Position numbers and translations under genes: made by a program
Shown here: positions 49,861-60,565 of the stretch, piece after piece
How positions within the stretch are numbered: the first letter of the stretch is position 1
Layout of the letters: every line of letters starts with the position of its first letter
Assembly: GCA_013368325.1 (NCBI GenBank)
Contig: JAACJK010000021.1
Location: 1-64,000, forward strand
Length of the DNA stretch: 64,000 bases
Direction: 5' to 3'
Source of the DNA: Ephemerocybe angulata
Lineage: Eukaryota; Basidiomycota; Agaricomycetes; Agaricales; Psathyrellaceae
The notes under the pieces: generated by a model
What the model saw: only the letters and a program-made list of their open reading frames with translations
What the model was told of the DNA's origin: nothing
The model's database searches: none

Positions 49861-51051
49861 TCAGGCTGCACGCATACCGGCGACCACGGGAGCAAGGAAG
49901 GAAGGGTCGATCATGAAAGCGCGGCCAAGTTCACGAATCTGATCCCGGGAGAATTCTGTTCCAATGAGAGGGTTGATAGTGCTACTCGCGTTATCGTCGG
50001 GAATGGCATCGTCTGAAGCTTCGTGTTCCAGAATTGCTTGGTGCATGGTGAAAGAGTCGTCCGGTTCTTGAGGAAATTGACGAGCCCTCACCACGAGCGT
50101 CGTCCTGCTTTGCTCCAGCTGAAGCAATACTTGTACCTGGTCGAGACTGCGAACAATCGTACAACCCAGATGGTATTCCGCATTCGAAATAGCGATGTGG
50201 ATAGTCGCAAGCTCACGACCGAACGATTGCTCTCTGCCTTGAGGGCTCCTTTCGAATAGTGAGGGCTCGAAGGGATCGTCCTGAAATCAGGGATCAGCGA
50301 ACGCCGTAACGAACATGTGCATCCCACGAACCTCCCAGTCGGACGTCGAGCCAGGCGCATGAAACGAGGCCACCGGATTCTCGTCTTCCGATTCCGAGGA
50401 GTCCGAATCGTCCGTCAGACAGTTGGTTATAGCCTGAGCGAGATAGTGAGTAAGGAGAGGCGGGGTTCTTAATATCAACCACATACCTCAAGGCGAGGTG
50501 AGCTACCAGTGGACAGTATCTTGCGCCTCGAGATGTTTCCCCGACGGAAAGTACCTGATGTCATTGTCTATGGATGAGGAGTCAATAAGACGCAGCCCTC
50601 CAGGGGGAAACGGACGAACTTGGGTTGCAAATTTGGGACTTGGGGTCCGCTGGTGTTTGACTCTACGGATTATTGTCCTGCCACTAGGAGAACCTCTAGC
50701 TCCTGCAGCTAGACGAGGATTGCCGACCCGGAAGCCTGGCCTAGGAGAAGCAACGGTGCCCCGTTCCTGGAAATAAGGTAACGCATCAGAACACTGCCAC
50801 GTACGTCGAGGGCCGCGAAAACGGAAAGGGTTTTCACGGTGGACGAGCCATAAGCACTCAATTGCGAGTAGAGCAGATGTCTGGGGGTGGGAGGGAGGTG
50901 GGCGTTACTTCTAAAAGCTCACCTCGCGAACACGACGGACAATATTAGGAAGATTGAGGCGATTCCGAAGCGGGGTAGTCACTCGATATGGCGCGGAGGA
51001 CTTGGCGACTTGATGAGAGTTAGAGGGTCGCGTTCTGCAAGGAGCGGACAT
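49861..51051 (-). CDS. Orphan protein, 292 aa, five exons
   Basis: Exons 51051-50923, 50766-50620, 50567-50487, 50433-50332 and 50280-49861 join in phase, and the middle introns are 52-54 nt. The N-terminal half is basic and Ser/Arg/Pro-rich (RTIIRRVKHQRTPSPKF), then an acidic Ser patch (CLTDDSDSSESEDENPVAS), then a folded-looking region (GRELATIHIAISNAEYHLG, VQVLLQLEQSRTTLVVRAR) and a helical end (FSRDQIRELGRAFMIDPSF). No known domain. Together with the two genes to its left it forms a small island of intact lineage-specific genes. A gag-only retroelement inserted about 360 bp upstream of the start. Confidence 0.6.
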
Positions 51052-51413
51052 GGCGACGAAGTATATGGATGCGGGGGGAAGGTGGGAAGGGGGGGTGCAG
51101 GGGGGAATTATTCGCTCTGGGTGAGGCACCAGAGCAACCGTCCGCCTTGATAGAAAATAGCGAGCTACAGCAACGGTGGCTCAAGGAGCTAACCACTGGC
51201 AACTCGAAATCAGAACGAAGGAACTCGAGAGTCTTGGACCAACAACGCCCGCGATATGCCTGGGCAAGATGCTGAGAGAGTAATTTGGGGGGAATTCGCC
51301 GGGGCCCCAACCTGGTTCCTGGGGTCTTAATCAATGAAGCCTGGTCGAAACCGGAGAAGCCCGAAGGAGATTTCACACGCTCGGCACCTCTGGGAGCGCC
51401 GCCTAGTTTACAC

Positions 51414-51850
51414 TGTTGGAATCTGTGATTGCGATGTTATCTTATCTTATCTGGTCATGTGTTTTCTGCCTATTTGGGACATCTCTCTTTGATGATGTCA
51501 TTACATGCTGCACTTGCTTCTGGCTGCGGCATGGTTCACTTCGCCTTTGATGTATCATTACTTCTGCTATTCTTTGCACTTCTATTTGTTAGTTGTTATG
51601 CTTCTTATGTTCTATATCTTTTGATACGCCATTCTTCTTAACTTCTTGTGAGATTTCTTACCAATATCTCCTATGTTTTACCGCATATTTAACCAGTAGC
51701 TACTTGTCCGTAGTCTACAGAGAATTACAAGGGTTTCTTCCTTCCAGCGTCTTCTTCCTTGACCAACGGGTACTCTTTCTGCTGCGCTACCACTCTTGTC
51801 TCTCCGGTATTCCGGTGCCGTTACCTTCCTTCCCCCCATATACTTTTATA
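51414..51850 (+). repeat. 5' LTR of the gag-only element (437 bp)
   Basis: Begins TGTTGGAATC and ends ACTTTTATA. Pyrimidine-rich and different in sequence from the copia LTR at 29 kb. The open frames in it (70 codons and part of a longer one) recur unchanged in the other LTR and are not genes. Confidence 0.93.
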
Positions 51851-51852
51851 AG

Positions 51853-51863
51853 TTATGAGCCCC
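51853..51863 (+). other. Primer-binding site of the gag-only element
   Basis: TTATGAGCCCC, two bases after the LTR: the same primer site and the same AG spacer as in the copia element, implying priming by the same initiator-tRNA-Met segment. Confidence 0.75.
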
Positions 51864-52005
51864 GAGCTCTAAGCTCGTACCCCGTTTGGTCTACCCTCGT
51901 TTGCTGCATACTCTTATTGCGCAAATCTACTTGGACATCCTATCCCATCATTTTCCACCCAGTACTCTCATTCCCAGCTCACTCGACACCTTCCACGACG
52001 ACGAC

Positions 52006-53166
52006 ATGTCATCAACATCCAAGGCCAAGAAAGCCCTTGATGGCATCACCCCTCTATCTGCTGACGGCTCCAACTGGCCAATCTGGCTCAGCCGTGTTGT
52101 GCGCGCCTCCAAGTCCATCTCCACCAAATATGGCGCACTCCTCGATTCCAAGCCCACCTCTGCTGCTGATTCCATCGCCGCAGATGCCGACCTGCTCAAT
52201 GCCATCATTTGCCTAATTCCTGACTCTATCTACCTCCGGTACATCTCCTACACGACTACCTTCGATCTCATCACTGCCCTCAAGTGCGACTACAATGTCT
52301 CCAACTCTATGGTCGAAGCCCAGTCCGTCGCCAACCTGTTCACCACCATGTGTATCCACGAGTCCCAGATCAACGAGCATCTCGATTACCTAGGCACCCT
52401 CCGGGAATCCCTCATCCGAGCCAACAGCGATATCTCCGATCAGCACTTCATTGATGCTATCATCTCTACCATCCCTCCTCGTCTGTCAAGTTTGTGCACC
52501 AGCCTTCGTCATGGCTACGAGTTGCATAATCAGCTCAACAGCCTCACTGGTTCCAATGCCAAATCCCTCTCCGTCATCGAGCTACTCCAGTACATCCGCT
52601 CCCAGACTGCCCATGTCTCTGGTGCAGCATCGCCCGACAATGCCAATTTCTCCGGTACCCCCACTTCCCAATCTGGTAACCGTCGAGGTCGTGGCCGCGG
52701 CCGTGGTGGAAATGATTCCGGGTCAGCATCGACTGCGTCTGATCCCGAAAACTCCAAGTGCCACAATTGTGGCGGCATAGGCCATTGGTCGCCTGTTTGC
52801 CCTTCTCCCAAGCAGCCTCGCTCTGATGCTGATGGCTCTGCTTCCCAGGCCGTGGACGCCTTAGCCCCACCTGCCTTGTATAATTCCCCTCCCTCCCATC
52901 CCTCTGTCTCAGTGCAGCATTCCCAGACATCTGGCTCAGCCGGATCTGATGTGATCGTGGAGTTGATTGAGGAGGAGGCGACCTCTGCATGGTCTGCCAT
53001 TGCTGCCGATGAGCTTGAGACCGACCTCGCTATCTGGCATGCCACCCGTCCTGATGCCATCGATGTCAGTGACCTTATGGAGCATTGCGCTTCCTTGCCA
53101 TCCGTTGATGCTGATATTGATCGCTCTGGAGTTTGTGCATCTCTGTCCACGTCCGTAGTTGCCTAA
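52006..53166 (+). CDS. Gag protein, 386 aa, with CCHC zinc knuckle
   Basis: I start at the ATG at 52006 (MSSTSKAKKALDGITPLS). The frame is open further back but that part is leader. Residues about 10-215 resemble the copia-type Gag fold (SNWPIWLSRVVRASK, YRYISYTTTF-like and LDYLGTLRESLIRAN segments). An Arg/Gly-rich basic stretch (NRRGRGRGRGG) precedes a canonical knuckle CHNCGGIGHWSPVC (C-x2-C-x4-H-x4-C), then an acidic tail. Gag should form the particle and package the element's RNA. It is a different family from the Gag of the copia element at 29-35 kb. Confidence 0.88.
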   Translation: MSSTSKAKKALDGITPLSADGSNWPIWLSRVVRASKSISTKYGALLDSKPTSAADSIAADADLLNAIICLIPDSIYLRYISYTTTFDLITALKCDYNVSNSMVEAQSVANLFTTMCIHESQINEHLDYLGTLRESLIRANSDISDQHFIDAIISTIPPRLSSLCTSLRHGYELHNQLNSLTGSNAKSLSVIELLQYIRSQTAHVSGAASPDNANFSGTPTSQSGNRRGRGRGRGGNDSGSASTASDPENSKCHNCGGIGHWSPVCPSPKQPRSDADGSASQAVDALAPPALYNSPPSHPSVSVQHSQTSGSAGSDVIVELIEEEATSAWSAIAADELETDLAIWHATRPDAIDVSDLMEHCASLPSVDADIDRSGVCASLSTSVVA

Positions 53167-53548
53167 TCGCACCGGAGTCTGTGTGACCTGTCCACACCTG
53201 TTGATTGCTGATTTACTCGCTCCAGGCATTTGTGTTGACGTGCCTATCATGGCCTATTTTGACCGGCTTTGTGCTTTTCTATGCCGCCGTGTGTCTTATT
53301 TTCAGAGCGTAAGTTGAAAGTTCCTCATTATACGCGCTTCTGTCATTCCTGGACTCGAGGGGGAGTATTCATTTTGTTATCTGGTTCTGGGGCATTTCTT
53401 CGACTCCATTCATGACAGATTTTACCTATTTTTCCATCTACTTTCCATCTCCCATCCTCCCATTTGTCCATGCTCGAGCATATCTCTGAGCCTTTCTTAT
53501 CTTTTCTTTTCTTATCTTATCTTGCATGATCACATGACTGATCATTAC

Positions 53549-53604
53549 AAATCATGTAAGATCCAGCATAAGATCCAGATCTTATGCTGGATCTTACACG
53601 ATTT
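53549..53604 (+). other. Perfect 20-bp-arm hairpin in the gag-only element
   Basis: Arms 53556-53575 (GTAAGATCCAGCATAAGATC) and 53578-53597 are exact reverse complements separated by CA; with one mismatch the stem extends to about 27 bp on each side. It lies in the noncoding 620 bp between gag and the polypurine tract. Confidence 0.9.
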
Positions 53605-53780
53605 ATCAGCAAAAATCACCTGACTTGTGGTCACTTTTGGCCCTGTCTCCTTGCCCCTGTCGTGCAGCAACACCAGGTGGTCCGATCTTGCTGATTTCTT
53701 TTTTATTCCCTTTATAACATCTCCATCCCTTATATTTTCATCCAAGCACGTCGCTATGTCTTCCAGACAATGCTAGGCTT

Positions 53781-53789
53781 GAGGGGGAG
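53781..53789 (+). other. Polypurine tract of the gag-only element
   Basis: GAGGGGGAG directly before the 3' LTR. A similar GAGGGGGAG block occurs at about 53357, also in the noncoding part. Confidence 0.75.
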
Positions 53790-54226
53790 TGTTGGAATCT
53801 GTGATTGCGATGTTATCTTATCTTATCTGGTCATGTGTTTTCTGCCTATTTGGGACATCTCTCTTTGATGATGTCATTACATGCTGCACTTGCTTCTGGC
53901 TGCGGCATGGTTCACTTCGCCTTTGATGTATCATTACTTCTGCTATTCTTTGCACTTCTATTTGTTAGTTGTTATGCTTCTTATGTTCTATATCTTTTGA
54001 TACGCCATTCTTCTTAACTTCTTGTGAGATTTCTTACCAATATCTCCTATGTTTTACCGCATATTTAACCAGTAGCTACTTGTCCGTAGTCTACAGAGAA
54101 TTACAAGGGTTTCTTCCTTCCAGCGTCTTCTTCCTTGACCAACGGGTACTCTTTCTGCTGCGCTACCACTCTTGTCTCTCCGGTATTCCGGTGCCGTTAC
54201 CTTCCTTCCCCCCATATACTTTTATA
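53790..54226 (+). repeat. 3' LTR of the gag-only element (437 bp)
   Basis: Identical by eye to 51414-51850; its end abuts the TACAC duplication. Confidence 0.93.
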
Positions 54227-54231
54227 TACAC

Positions 54232-55085
54232 CGTCACGGTTGCATCACGTCGTATCAAAATGAACAACAAGATGACCTCTAACTTGAACATGTTGATCTT
54301 CCCAGCTGGACTGTTCCCTTGAGGTCCGAAGAAGCCCCCGAGTATGTTGGGCTACACAGAGGCATGCTCTTTCTATCCCATTCAGGATACTCGGTCACCT
54401 GCTATTGCTCCTCAAGGTGAAAGATGACTAGGCGGCTCCAATCCTTCAGAAAGAGTCAGCCTCTTGAGTCTTCGCTGACGTTAAGTTCCGAAGATGAACT
54501 ATTCTGGATGCGGATTCAATCCCGTCTCAGTCATGATTTATCTAACCCTCGACCGCCTGACACGGAAGAATGGAGATAAAACGTATCATGAGATGAAGAA
54601 GGAAATCTGAAAGGCACTGTACAGTGTATTAACACCGTGAGGCCTTGGAGGCTGGAGCTGGCAGTCTGGCAACAGAAGAACAGAGCGATAGTACCACAAT
54701 AGCCTCTCGGAGTGCTTCCATGAAACACATATATCTGGTCATCAGAAGGAGAATGCCATCTCATCAGAATGGCAGCTACGTCCCCTTCTGTGACATGAAG
54801 CAATGCGACGTATAGATGCCATATTAGGGCCGATATAGCACCAGGTCATTTAAGGCGAACAGCCCTTACTGAGTACCCATGTTCTCTCGCTCTCTCATTC
54901 AAAAGCGTCGAATTGCCGAAACCTCAATTGTATACGCCAGTAAGTAGGCTAGGTAGGTAGGTATGCAGGAAGTAGTAGGGCAGTCCAGTAAATCCGCGTA
55001 ATACAAAGCCCGTCTTATGAAGAACGAGGGATTATATGAAAAAGGATGCCCAATTGCGAGACTCTATACTCTGGCAAGGAGGTCT
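54232..55085. other. Intergenic, nothing supported
   Basis: No frame over 90 codons looks coding. A short TAGG repeat (TAGGCTAGGTAGGTAGGTA) lies near 54945-54965. Confidence 0.45.
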
Positions 55086-55662
55086 TCACTTCCTAAATGC
55101 TAGTTTGTTGAGGGATTGGATACCGATTATGGCAAGTTTTACCAGCTTTTGAAAAACGAACCGAACGACAAAATGAAATGCCCAAAGAAGGACGCTCTTC
55201 ACTACAAAACTACTTGAAAGTAGCCAAAGATGCCTTGATATGAAAGGACCAGTGTCTAAGGAGGGGGCAGAGGGCGTCACAGCCAATTACGAACCCGATC
55301 GGACAGACAGCGATAGGCTTACCATATGCTAAGAACACCCAGAGAGTGCTGGCGCCAAAGAGGGCCCCAGTAATGAGTCCGGATATCAAGGCCAGCAGTG
55401 TAGACCAGGTGACGGTCACAGCATAGCGAGACCACCATCGAACTCGCCGCTGGCCTTGTTTGACGCCGGGCAACGTTGCAAACTTCGTGGGGGAGGGCGG
55501 GCCGCCGTCGATGGATCTGTCGCCTTGAACTTGAGCTTGAGGTGTAACCGAATTCGCCTCCAACGCAATGTTTCCTCCCTTCCTAATGGTACGATAGATA
55601 TCGTCGTCAGAAGGGGTACTCAAGGTTTTCCCTCGACCTTCTGAGAATAGCACCTCCCGCAT
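55086..55662 (-). CDS. Small membrane protein, 169 aa, two exons
   Basis: Exons 55662-55323 and 55255-55086 join in phase (67-nt intron, GTAAGC...TTAG). The ATG at 55662 (MREVLFSEGRGK) is preferred over one six codons upstream. Residues 1-75 are polar; then basic QGQRRVRWWSRY precedes a hydrophobic helix (AVTVTWSTLLALISGLITG, ALFGASTLWVFLAYG). Exon 2 adds LLSSSFVVKSVLLWAFHFVV, a second hydrophobic helix, and a basic end. I expect two membrane segments. No family recognised. Confidence 0.55.
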
Positions 55663-57824
55663 GATGGGCCTGGAATGCAAACTGGTTATAGCGTGCTGGA
55701 AGGATATATCATAACACCCGCTGGTTTACATCGTTCGAAACACTTGCTCCGCCGAGGGTGTTTTGGCTCTTCCCTGGCGCTTGTTGTCGGGCTTTAGAGT
55801 ATCCTTGGCACGCTTAGGGCTTGCAATACTCAGGTCGCTGAGATATTGGGACATAGTTGGGAAGAAAAGAGTGGCGGGAGCGACAGCAAGGGCGAGCTCT
55901 GGCATCTATTTAAGCGGTAGTACGAGCTGGCGTAAGATGGAGTCACTAGCCCTGAGATGATGCAGTATGCAGTCATCAGAGGTCCCGACCCAATGAGATA
56001 ACAAGGGGCCACACTATCCGACTCCGGATGGTTAGAGGAGCGAGGCTCCCAGCCACTATTTTCTAACTGGTTGGTTGACCTCGTCAAGAGTCAGGGTGAC
56101 ACTCCGATTTCAAGTCGACGAGGTCGGCGAGGGTGTTTGAGTAAAACTCATCGTCCACCGTTCAACATTTGACTCGTTCTCGGTTATAATTATTAATAAT
56201 TCTGGATGACTGGAAGAGGGTGTTGAGGACCCGGAGATATTGACTCGGGCTCCAAGGCCACATTCCCGTGCGGACCCTTGTCACCCACAATGTTGCTCTG
56301 GAATTGGTCCATTGCGGTGACTTAACAAGATGGCAAAGGGAGAAAGATGAGAAGCCTGCGTGGCAGGAGCGCCCTCTCATCCACTATCCTCGCTCACTAC
56401 CCCTTCGAATGACAATGCAAAGCCTCCCCTCAGCGCCCCTGAGTCGGTAGCCTCAGACTACACACTGCGTTTTATTTCTACTTCAGTGATTTATCTGCCG
56501 TATTGGATGTAAGAGGTAATTACAAACGGGCGTCTAACGAGCTGTGGAGCCTGGTGGCGGCTCTCCCGTCATTTGCAAGGGGTGGCGCAACCCCGCGATC
56601 ATCACTACTGTCAGCTCGTTCGCCGGCCGGTGCGTTGCTTGGCAGTGCTTCTCACCTTGTTTCCCGCGATCACTTCCCTTAGCCAGCCAGAATCAATCAA
56701 TCTTCTTCTTCCCAACGGGCCTGAATCGAGCACCCAGCCGCTCAGCCTACTTTCGGTCCCGCTCCAAGTCTTTTCAGCGCGACTCCCGGGGGCGTCGAGA
56801 CCTCCTGGACCTAGCCCTTATCTCGTCATCCCAATGGACTGCACTAATGCTATCTTGACTCGGGACAATTGGATCGAATGAAGCACACACGTCGCTTGGG
56901 CATCTGTTGAAAATTCTGGCGAGCTTCTTCCGTTCAAGGATATTCAGACGGAATACACTCATCTTCTACATGCAGCTAGCCACCTATGGGTATTCCACGA
57001 ACTTCGCGAGACCCTTGAAACCGAAAATCCACCGCAGCATGCCACGCCGGTCTGTGTGCAAGTTGATGCAACCGGTTGACCCCAATCCATTCATCGAGCA
57101 AGCAAACTGCATTGGTGGGCCCTTCTTGTTTGATACGTACGGCTCGTCCACTGCAACGACCTACCCTCGTATGAAAGGTGAGGGTCACATTCTACCGTAG
57201 CATTACCCGAGAGCTCACTCGCCACGACAGATACCTACTCCCCTCGTTCTGCACCAGACGTACGCCTCTCGGCTTTTGAGCCCTGCTCGGTAAACAAGAC
57301 TCAAAAACAATTATGTCCACATTCCTGACTTCCTTCACAGCCTGTCTTGATGACTCACCCCGCTCTTCCATCATCGCGCCCAGTCACTTCATTGCACCCA
57401 GTCTTTCTGAAACCGAAGTTCGCTTCATCTGACCCCCCTTCGTCGGGTTTCGAAGGGCGAGGAAACGGAGCTGGGGTTAGATACACAGTTGGACCAATTT
57501 GTGGAAGTGCGTTGGTTGAGCGAGAAACCCGACCTTGGAACGCAAGTTAGCTTGTAAGGGGCTGAATACCAGTGGGAAAATTCTCGGTGAATGAGTCCAC
57601 GATCCCGGAGGTACGCATCTTTCGGACTGTCAATGGGTGGCCCTTACCATACATGATCCATAGTGACGCATGCATGATGGTCGGCTCCAAATCGCAAAAA
57701 GTCACCTTCGGAATCCTCCACCATGACTAGTTGACCGTCGAACAGTTTCTTAAAGCCAACGTCGATCGGGCCACCACCAATCATCGGGAGGTCATGGTGA
57801 CTACGGATTTCAGTCAGTATGCAC
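55663..57824. other. Intergenic, 2.2 kb, nothing supported
   Basis: Frames of up to 104 codons on both strands (for example near 56550-56880) are rich in Pro, Ser and Arg and lack splice signals or domains. This may hold decayed DNA, but I recognise nothing. Confidence 0.4.
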
Positions 57825-57831
57825 TATAAAA
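57825..57831 (+). promoter_or_regulatory. TATA box of the DUF6698 gene
   Basis: TATAAAA about 85 bp upstream of the ATG at 57917, a normal fungal distance. Confidence 0.5.
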
Positions 57832-57916
57832 GCAGTTTCAACTGGCCCGCATTGTTTGATCCAGAGCGCTGGGCACCCTTCCCCCGCCTGCTTCTTATTT
57901 TTGAACTGATATTCAC

Positions 57917-59413
57917 ATGTCTGACGATGAGAATGACCCTCCACGATACGGAACCAAAGTTGAACATTGTTGTGATGATTTTGTTCTTCTAAAGAAACCC
58001 TCCGCCCTTACCCAAAGACGCAGGAAGAGACCGTGGGCTTCTCCCTCTCTTCTAATTTGCACTTCAGACAACTTTCCACAGGAATCTCCAAACTGACCCC
58101 TTGGTTCATCATGGGCGGCATTTCGGTCGAACGGTCTTTGCGTTCGCCAACATCCACGCTCTTCTCGTTGCGGGTATCAATGCTGATGAGGACAAACCGC
58201 CGCAGACGCAACAGTAAGCAGTTGAGCTTGTAGGATTATAAATGTGTCCTTTTTGACGACGTAATAGAGAGCGTCGGGAGCTCCGCGTATTTAAGAAACT
58301 CATCGCCATGATACCTGGATTTGAGGAGCGGATTTTCTCCCTGGAGAGCGAGGAAGAGCTGATGGGGATTGCCAATTTGGTAAGACTCTACCATGAAAGA
58401 CATGGTTACCACTTACGGCTCTGCGTCACTATCTCTCCAGCTGCAGCAAGGTGCTTCTGGGGGTCGTTCAGACGATACGAAGGGCCTCAAGGGACCTATT
58501 CTTGATTGGATTGTCCCTCCCACAGGCGAACCGCTTCAACCTCCCCTGTCTAGGAACATCAAAGTCAATCGTGGATTCAACCATAATAGAACTGGTTTCT
58601 TGCTTTGTCCAGCGGAGCTGGATTGGAGTAACCCTGAGTAGGGTTCCTTCCTTAAAGAGCTTAGAGCTTTCGACCTGATTCCCAATTAACGAATTTATTC
58701 TCCCCAGTGTACAAGCTGCCCTTCGCAACAAGGAGCTGTCCGTCACGGGTGCTCACTGGCCTAAATTCGTTTACAAAGACGAGCAGTACAACCCCACGCT
58801 ACCATGGAAAGGACTTTTCAGGAGTGAGCTCCTCGTCAAGGTCTTCCGAGTACCCAGATGCACGATCGTATCAGACCTAACTTTATTGCGAATAGGGATT
58901 CAAACATATATTTACCTCCCCTAGCTCAGTGGACGACGAACCTAGAGCAACACGATCCGGCAATGCGCGCATTCATGGGATGAATCAGGTTACTCGTCCA
59001 TCATTAGCTTACGTTGCGACCCAGGTGAGGAGCCGCTATGTAGAGGTTATGGCAGCGCTCTGCTTGATTTGGATACTAACTAACACCCACAGGTGCGGTT
59101 TGCTCTGACTTCCTCTGCGACGTTCTCCCGCACCGATTTGGAGACGGACTCGGAGACTTTCTTCACGTCTGTTCTAGAGTGTCTCGAAGATCCTCGCGAG
59201 CAGGATGAGGTCAAGCCACTGTTGGCTTGGTGGAATCAGTGAGTAACGTCTTGAACCTTGATCTCTGGGCCAACACATACAATCCACTGTTATCTCAGGA
59301 GGATATTTCCTTCGTTTTCAACCACCCGTCGCCTTGCGCCAGATAATAGTGTTCTGGCAATGATAAGGCTACGCCGCGAGGGTTTGATCGAAGCACAGGC
59401 GAACGTTGTTTGA
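57917..59413 (+). CDS. DUF6698-type protein, 359 aa, eight exons
   Basis: Exons 57917-58032, 58082-58213, 58268-58379, 58441-58637, 58708-58840, 58896-59024, 59093-59238 and 59299-59413 join in phase. The sequence matches what I know of the agaricomycete DUF6698 family: DPLVHHGRHFGRTVFAFANI, ERRELRVFKKLIAMIPGFE, GASGGRSDDTKGLKGPILDW, NRGFNHNRTGFLLCPAELDW, PWKGLFRSELLVK, HIFTSPSSVDDEPRATRSGN, ARIHGM and VRFALTSSATFSRTDLETDS. The function of this family is unknown; members are numerous and often near transposons. No lesion was found, so it is probably expressed. Confidence 0.8.
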
Positions 59414-60565
59414 ACAATGTTCGCCACCCTGTGCAGCCTTGAAATGCCTCTGAAACCCGGGTGTTGGGGCCCTGTATTCAAGTAGACACTATGCATCGGG
59501 TTATAATGGATTAGGAAAGCTAATAGATCAAGACTTTGTTAATTGACATTGTTCCCAAATCTGCCCACTGAAGTGCTTCAAGTATCAGGTTTACACTGAG
59601 TGCCTCGCCATCGCAAGGTACGACAAGTGTAGGATTAACGACAACAACCGATAATGCAGGAGAACAACGTTGGGGCAGGGTCAGTCAACCTAACATTGCA
59701 TTCGCGTACTCGCCAGATGCAAGATCGCGACCAGATGACAACCCACTTGTCATTTCAAGATCTGTGGCGGAGACGAAGACGGGGTGCCATATTTAGGATG
59801 AAAGTCAGGATATCTCGCCCCTGTGTCTGCTGATCGTGGCTCGAAGGAGGAGATCGGTGACCATTACGGATCCCAAATCCTGCCATCTTGTTAAGCGTCC
59901 GCAAGATGGACCCTGCGGTCAACCACCTAATTAGTTGGCACTTGATCCATTCCTATCACGAAGTGGTCGACCACAGCTGGCTGTCGTGATCTATCTTCCT
60001 GGCTATTGCTCTCAGGCCCGCCGTCATTGCACTGTAAGTTGGTTAATATAGTAGCATTTCACTACCCGCGTCTTTGTAGTTATTTTTGGAGATATCATGT
60101 CTCGCCAGAAATGGAGACCTTGAGAAGGTCTTGCCTTCGCCTTACTTTCCGATAAAGCCGATCTTAAAATGTCGACGTTACGCCATTAATAATACTTTGT
60201 ATGACTAGTTCACGGTTCTAATCCGTTCAGACATTGCGATACAGATCACTTTGGCAAAAGCGGGAATGTATGTCAAGGGTGTCTTCCTTGCCCCCCAGGT
60301 CATGAACCGCAAGAGAGGTACACATGGTGCATTGTACCAGGCATACCCACCTTTATATAAACCTTCCAACAGCTCTACAAGAGTTTTGGCAAAGGTGAAT
60401 CTGGCCATTGAATATCTAGGAAGGTATGAGGCTACATGGCCTGATCTTCTGACCTTTGGACCCCTGATGTTGATCCTAACCAAATCCTATCTCGACTTGG
60501 ACTAAAGCGTAACAGGACGACACTATAAAGGCATCGCTTCCAAAGCCTTCGCCTTCCACCACACT
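59414..60565. other. Intergenic with a TATA box before the Helitron gene
   Basis: No gene seen. TATAAAG at 60524-60530 lies 36 bp before the Helitron ATG. A Helitron 5' end (TC) should lie in this stretch, but I cannot place it from one copy. Confidence 0.4.

Larger units (their letters stand above)
51414..54226 (+). mobile_element. Gag-only (non-autonomous) LTR retrotransposon
   Basis: The element is 2,813 bp, flanked by a perfect 5-bp duplication TACAC (51409-51413 and 54227-54231). Two 437-bp LTRs, identical by eye, enclose 1,939 bp that contain a gag gene only. No protease, integrase, reverse transcriptase or RNase H sequence is present in any frame. Primer-binding site (51853-51863) and polypurine tract (53781-53789) are well placed. 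It must be mobilised by enzymes from another element, as known for gag-only (TR-GAG-like) elements in plants. Identical LTRs imply very recent movement. Confidence 0.92.

Noticed and set aside
51429..52216. Frames of 70 and 207 codons starting in the LTR of the gag-only element
   Set aside because: The LTR part repeats in the second LTR, and the longer frame is a shadow of gag in another frame.
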